64,000 bases of DNA from NCBI RefSeq assembly GCF_900091615.1, contig NZ_FMIA01000002.1, positions 2,294,001 to 2,358,000 on the forward strand. Direction: 5' to 3'. Position 1 is the stretch's first letter. Every line of letters begins with the position of its first letter. Below the pieces are notes generated by a model. The model saw only the letters and a program-made list of their open reading frames with translations, made no database searches and was not told the origin of the DNA. The stretch comes from Micromonospora yangpuensis. GTDB taxonomy: Bacteria; Actinomycetota; Actinomycetes; Mycobacteriales; Micromonosporaceae. This document shows, in pieces, positions 61,840-64,000 of this stretch. A program made the translations under genes and the position numbers.

Positions 61840-63482
61840 CCGGGCACCCGCTCGACGCCCGGGTCGTCGTCGTCGGCGCCGGTCCGGTCGGGCTGACCGT
61901 CGCCACCGAGCTGGGCCTCGGTGGGGTCGAGGTGACCGTGCTGGAGCAGCGCGAGCAGCCCAGCACGGAATCCCGCGCCTCCACCGTGCACAGCCGGACC
62001 ATGGAGCTGCTGGACAGCCGGGGACTCCTGGCGGAGCTGGGCGACGTCCCGAACGATCGACGCGGGCACTTCGGCGGGATCGGTCTGGAGCTGACCCTGC
62101 CCGGCCGCTACCCGGGGCTGTGGAAGATCCCGCAGCAGCGGATCGAGGCGCTGCTGGCACGGCGGGCCGACGCGCTCGGCGTCCAGCTGCGGCGCGGCTG
62201 GCAGCTGGTGGACCTGGTCGAGGAGGCCGACCACCTGACGGTGCTGGCCCGCACCCCGCACGGCACCCGACGGCTGCGGTGCGGGTACCTGGTGGCCTGC
62301 GACGGCGAGCAGAGCACGGTGCGGACCCTGACCGCTGTCGACTTCCCGGGCCGGCCGGCCCGCCGGGAGTTGCTGCGCGCCGACGTGGCCGGGGTCCAGA
62401 TCCGCAACCGGCGGTTCGAACGGCTGCCGCAGGGCCTGGCCATCGCGGCGCGCAACGCCGACGGCACCACCCGGGTGATGGTGCACGAGTTCGGCGCCCG
62501 GGTCACCCCGTCGGGCACCGGGCCGGCCTCGGACAGCGGGCCGGCCTTGGGCGGCGAACCGACCTTCGCCCGGGTGGTCGACGCCTGGAAGCGGGTCACC
62601 GGCGAGGATCTCAGCGGCGTTACCCCGCTCTGGGTGAACGCCTTCGGCGACGCCAACCGGCAGCTCACCCGGTACCGGCACGGTCGGGTGTTCTTCGCCG
62701 GCGACGCCGCCCACCAGCAGATGCCGGCCGGCGGGCAGGCGATGAACCTGGGCATCCAGGACGCGATGAACCTGGGCTGGAAGCTGGCCCGCCACCTCGG
62801 CCCGCTACCACCGGTGGGGCTGCTGGACACCTACCACACCGAACGGCACGCGGTGGGGGCCCGGGTGCTGGCCAACATCGGCGCGCAGGCGTCGCTGCTG
62901 CTCGGCGACGCCGACGTGGAGCCGATGCGGGAACTGCTGACCGGGCTGCTGGGCGTGGAGGAGAACCGGCTCCGGCTCGCCGGCACGATCAGCGGCCTGG
63001 ACATCCGGTACGACGTCGACGGCGGCGACCATCCGCTGGCCGGGGCCCGGCTACCGGAGCTCGCGCTCACCGCCGCGTCCCCGGATCCGGCCGGTCCCGA
63101 CGGTCCGGCCGGTCCGGGTGGTCCGGTCGGCACCGCCGTGACCAGTACCGTCCTGCTCCGCTCCGGCCGGGGGCTCTTCGTCGACCTGACCGGCGGGCCC
63201 GGCGAGCGGGCCGGCCGGCTCTGCGCGCCGTGGGCCGACCGGGTCACCGTCGCGGTCGCGGACCCGGCACCGGGCGGGCCGCTGGATGCGGTGGCCGCGG
63301 CCCTGGTCCGCCCGGACGGCTACGTCGCCTGGGTCGGCTCCGACGACCCCGGCGCCCGGTTCGGCTCCGACGACCCCGGCACCCGGTTCGGCTCCGACGA
63401 CCCCGGCACCCGGTTCGGCTCCGACGACCCCGGCGCCCGGGGCGCCCTCGAACGGTGGTTCGGCCCGCCGGGCCGGATCTGA
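61836..63482 (+). CDS. FAD-dependent monooxygenase with C-terminal 27-bp coding repeats
   Basis: A 548-aa group A flavin monooxygenase: VVVGAGPVGLTVATELG, CDGEQSTVRT and FFAGDAAHQQMPAGGQAMNLGIQDAMNLG. The HQQMPAGGQAMN loop is the type seen in JadF/GilOI-like angucycline oxygenases. The C terminus holds four GSDDPGxR(F/G) repeats (about 501-536), absent from relatives, and a Pro/Gly-rich stretch near residue 415. The GTG overlaps the aromatase stop, so it belongs to the core PKS operon and probably acts early. Confidence 0.92.
   Translation: MTGHPLDARVVVVGAGPVGLTVATELGLGGVEVTVLEQREQPSTESRASTVHSRTMELLDSRGLLAELGDVPNDRRGHFGGIGLELTLPGRYPGLWKIPQQRIEALLARRADALGVQLRRGWQLVDLVEEADHLTVLARTPHGTRRLRCGYLVACDGEQSTVRTLTAVDFPGRPARRELLRADVAGVQIRNRRFERLPQGLAIAARNADGTTRVMVHEFGARVTPSGTGPASDSGPALGGEPTFARVVDAWKRVTGEDLSGVTPLWVNAFGDANRQLTRYRHGRVFFAGDAAHQQMPAGGQAMNLGIQDAMNLGWKLARHLGPLPPVGLLDTYHTERHAVGARVLANIGAQASLLLGDADVEPMRELLTGLLGVEENRLRLAGTISGLDIRYDVDGGDHPLAGARLPELALTAASPDPAGPDGPAGPGGPVGTAVTSTVLLRSGRGLFVDLTGGPGERAGRLCAPWADRVTVAVADPAPGGPLDAVAAALVRPDGYVAWVGSDDPGARFGSDDPGTRFGSDDPGTRFGSDDPGARGALERWFGPPGRI
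63336..63443 (+). repeat. 27-bp coding minisatellite, four copies
   Basis: Four 27-bp units starting at 63336, 63363, 63390 and 63417 encode GSDDPG(A/T)R(F/G). They are nearly identical, so slippage or recent amplification is likely. Length is a multiple of three, so the frame is kept. Confidence 0.93.
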
Positions 63483-63537
63483 TTCCCCGCACCCGAAGAG
63501 CTTGACCAGCCAGTACCCCGAAGACAGGAGGAACGTC

Positions 63538-64000
63538 GTGGACACGGACGTGATCGTGGTGGGGGCCGGGCCGACCGGCCTGATGCTCGCCGGTGAACTG
63601 CGCCTGGGCGGCGCCCGGGTGACCGTGGTGGAGAGTCTGACCGAGCCCACCGGGCAGTCCCGCGGCCTCGGCTTCACCGCCCGCACCATGGAGACCCTGG
63701 ACCAGCGGGGCCTGCTACCGCGCTTCGGCACGGTGGAGACCAGCCCGATGGGCCACTTCGGTGGCGTGCAGTTCGACTACTCGGTGCTGCCCGACGCCCA
63801 CTTCGGGGCCCGGGGACTGCTCCAGTCGCAGATCGAGGACGTGCTGGAGAAGTGGGCCGTCGAGCAGGGCGCCGAGCTGCGCCGGGGCTGGGAGCTGCGC
63901 GGGCTCACCGACGGTCCGGAGGGCGTGGAGATCACCGCGCAGACCCCGGAGGGCCCCCGGAGTCTGCGGGCGCGGTACCTGGTCGGTTGCGACGGCGGGC
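63538..64000 (+). CDS. FAD-dependent monooxygenase, N-terminal part (runs off right edge)
   Basis: The GTG start at 63538 with ACAGGAGGA upstream gives a protein beginning MDTDVIVVGAGPTGLMLAGE. It continues with GQSRGLGFTARTMETLDQRG, and the window ends inside the DG motif (LVGCDGG). About 154 residues are visible. It is a PgaE-type group A monooxygenase, the sixth flavin hydroxylase of the cluster and the second in tandem with the PKS operon. Confidence 0.9.
   Translation, partial: MDTDVIVVGAGPTGLMLAGELRLGGARVTVVESLTEPTGQSRGLGFTARTMETLDQRGLLPRFGTVETSPMGHFGGVQFDYSVLPDAHFGARGLLQSQIEDVLEKWAVEQGAELRRGWELRGLTDGPEGVEITAQTPEGPRSLRARYLVGCDGG

Overview
The window is about 73% G+C actinobacterial DNA. 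It is dense with GTG/ATG starts, 4-nt overlaps and GGAGG-type ribosome binding sites, and has few rare codons. Gene content (an angucycline/diazobenzofluorene-type aromatic polyketide cluster, DrrAB-type export, a SigJ-type sigma factor) and GATCATGAAGTT-type intergenic inverted repeats point to the family Micromonosporaceae (Micromonospora/Salinispora-like). The family assignment is inference; no rRNA gene or other taxonomic marker is present.

Left block (1-13.2 kb): the start of a LuxR-type ATP-binding (LAL) regulator, running off the left edge. Then a stand-alone condensation-domain protein on the minus strand, divergent from a tightly coupled plus-strand operon (3034-13166). The operon carries a KAS III-like enzyme, an ATP-grasp ligase, a fold-III PLP decarboxylase, two acyl carrier proteins, a KAS-fold protein lacking the active-site Cys, a two-part acyl-CoA dehydrogenase, an AcpS-type phosphopantetheinyl transferase, a canonical KAS III and a DrrAB-type ABC exporter. 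The logic resembles carrier-protein-tethered amino-acid chemistry as in butirosin side-chain assembly (BtrI/BtrJ/BtrK), but with desaturation and ketosynthase-like steps added. I know of no characterised product for this gene set.

Middle block (13.2-28.4 kb): chromosomal-looking genes. These are two secreted/membrane proteins (one VWA), an M23 peptidase, a lectin-like repeat protein, an FGGY kinase with a fused class II aldolase-aminotransferase, a divergent PucR-type regulator with an operator-like palindrome, a secreted PQQ-type sugar dehydrogenase with a CBM2-like domain, and a SigJ-type sigma factor. A 2.7 kb stretch with no supportable gene follows.

Right block (28.4-64 kb, continuing off the edge): an angucycline-type type II PKS cluster. 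It has cyclase, KS-alpha, KS-beta, ACP, ketoreductase, aromatase/cyclase, a dedicated acyl-CoA carboxylase, six flavin monooxygenases, a tandem-ABM oxygenase and a JadR1-like regulator. It also has a hydrazine/diazo cassette: glutamine-synthetase-like, amidase, adenylosuccinate-lyase-like, N-acetyltransferase, 2[4Fe-4S] ferredoxin and an unrecognised 629-aa protein. This gene combination is known from kinamycin, lomaiviticin and, for the N-N part, fosfazinomycin. An O-methyltransferase-like protein with a degraded SAM pocket fits the SAM-independent role described for AlpH. The cassette sits next to a bacterial nitric oxide synthase oxygenase and a nitrilase-fold hydrolase. NO synthase is not the nitrogen-oxide source described for kinamycin/fosfazinomycin, and nitrosuccinate-pathway genes are not seen in this window. 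The best hypothesis is a kinamycin/lomaiviticin-like cluster with a possible alternative nitrogen-oxide source. No glycosyltransferase or deoxysugar gene is visible, but the cluster is cut at 64 kb.
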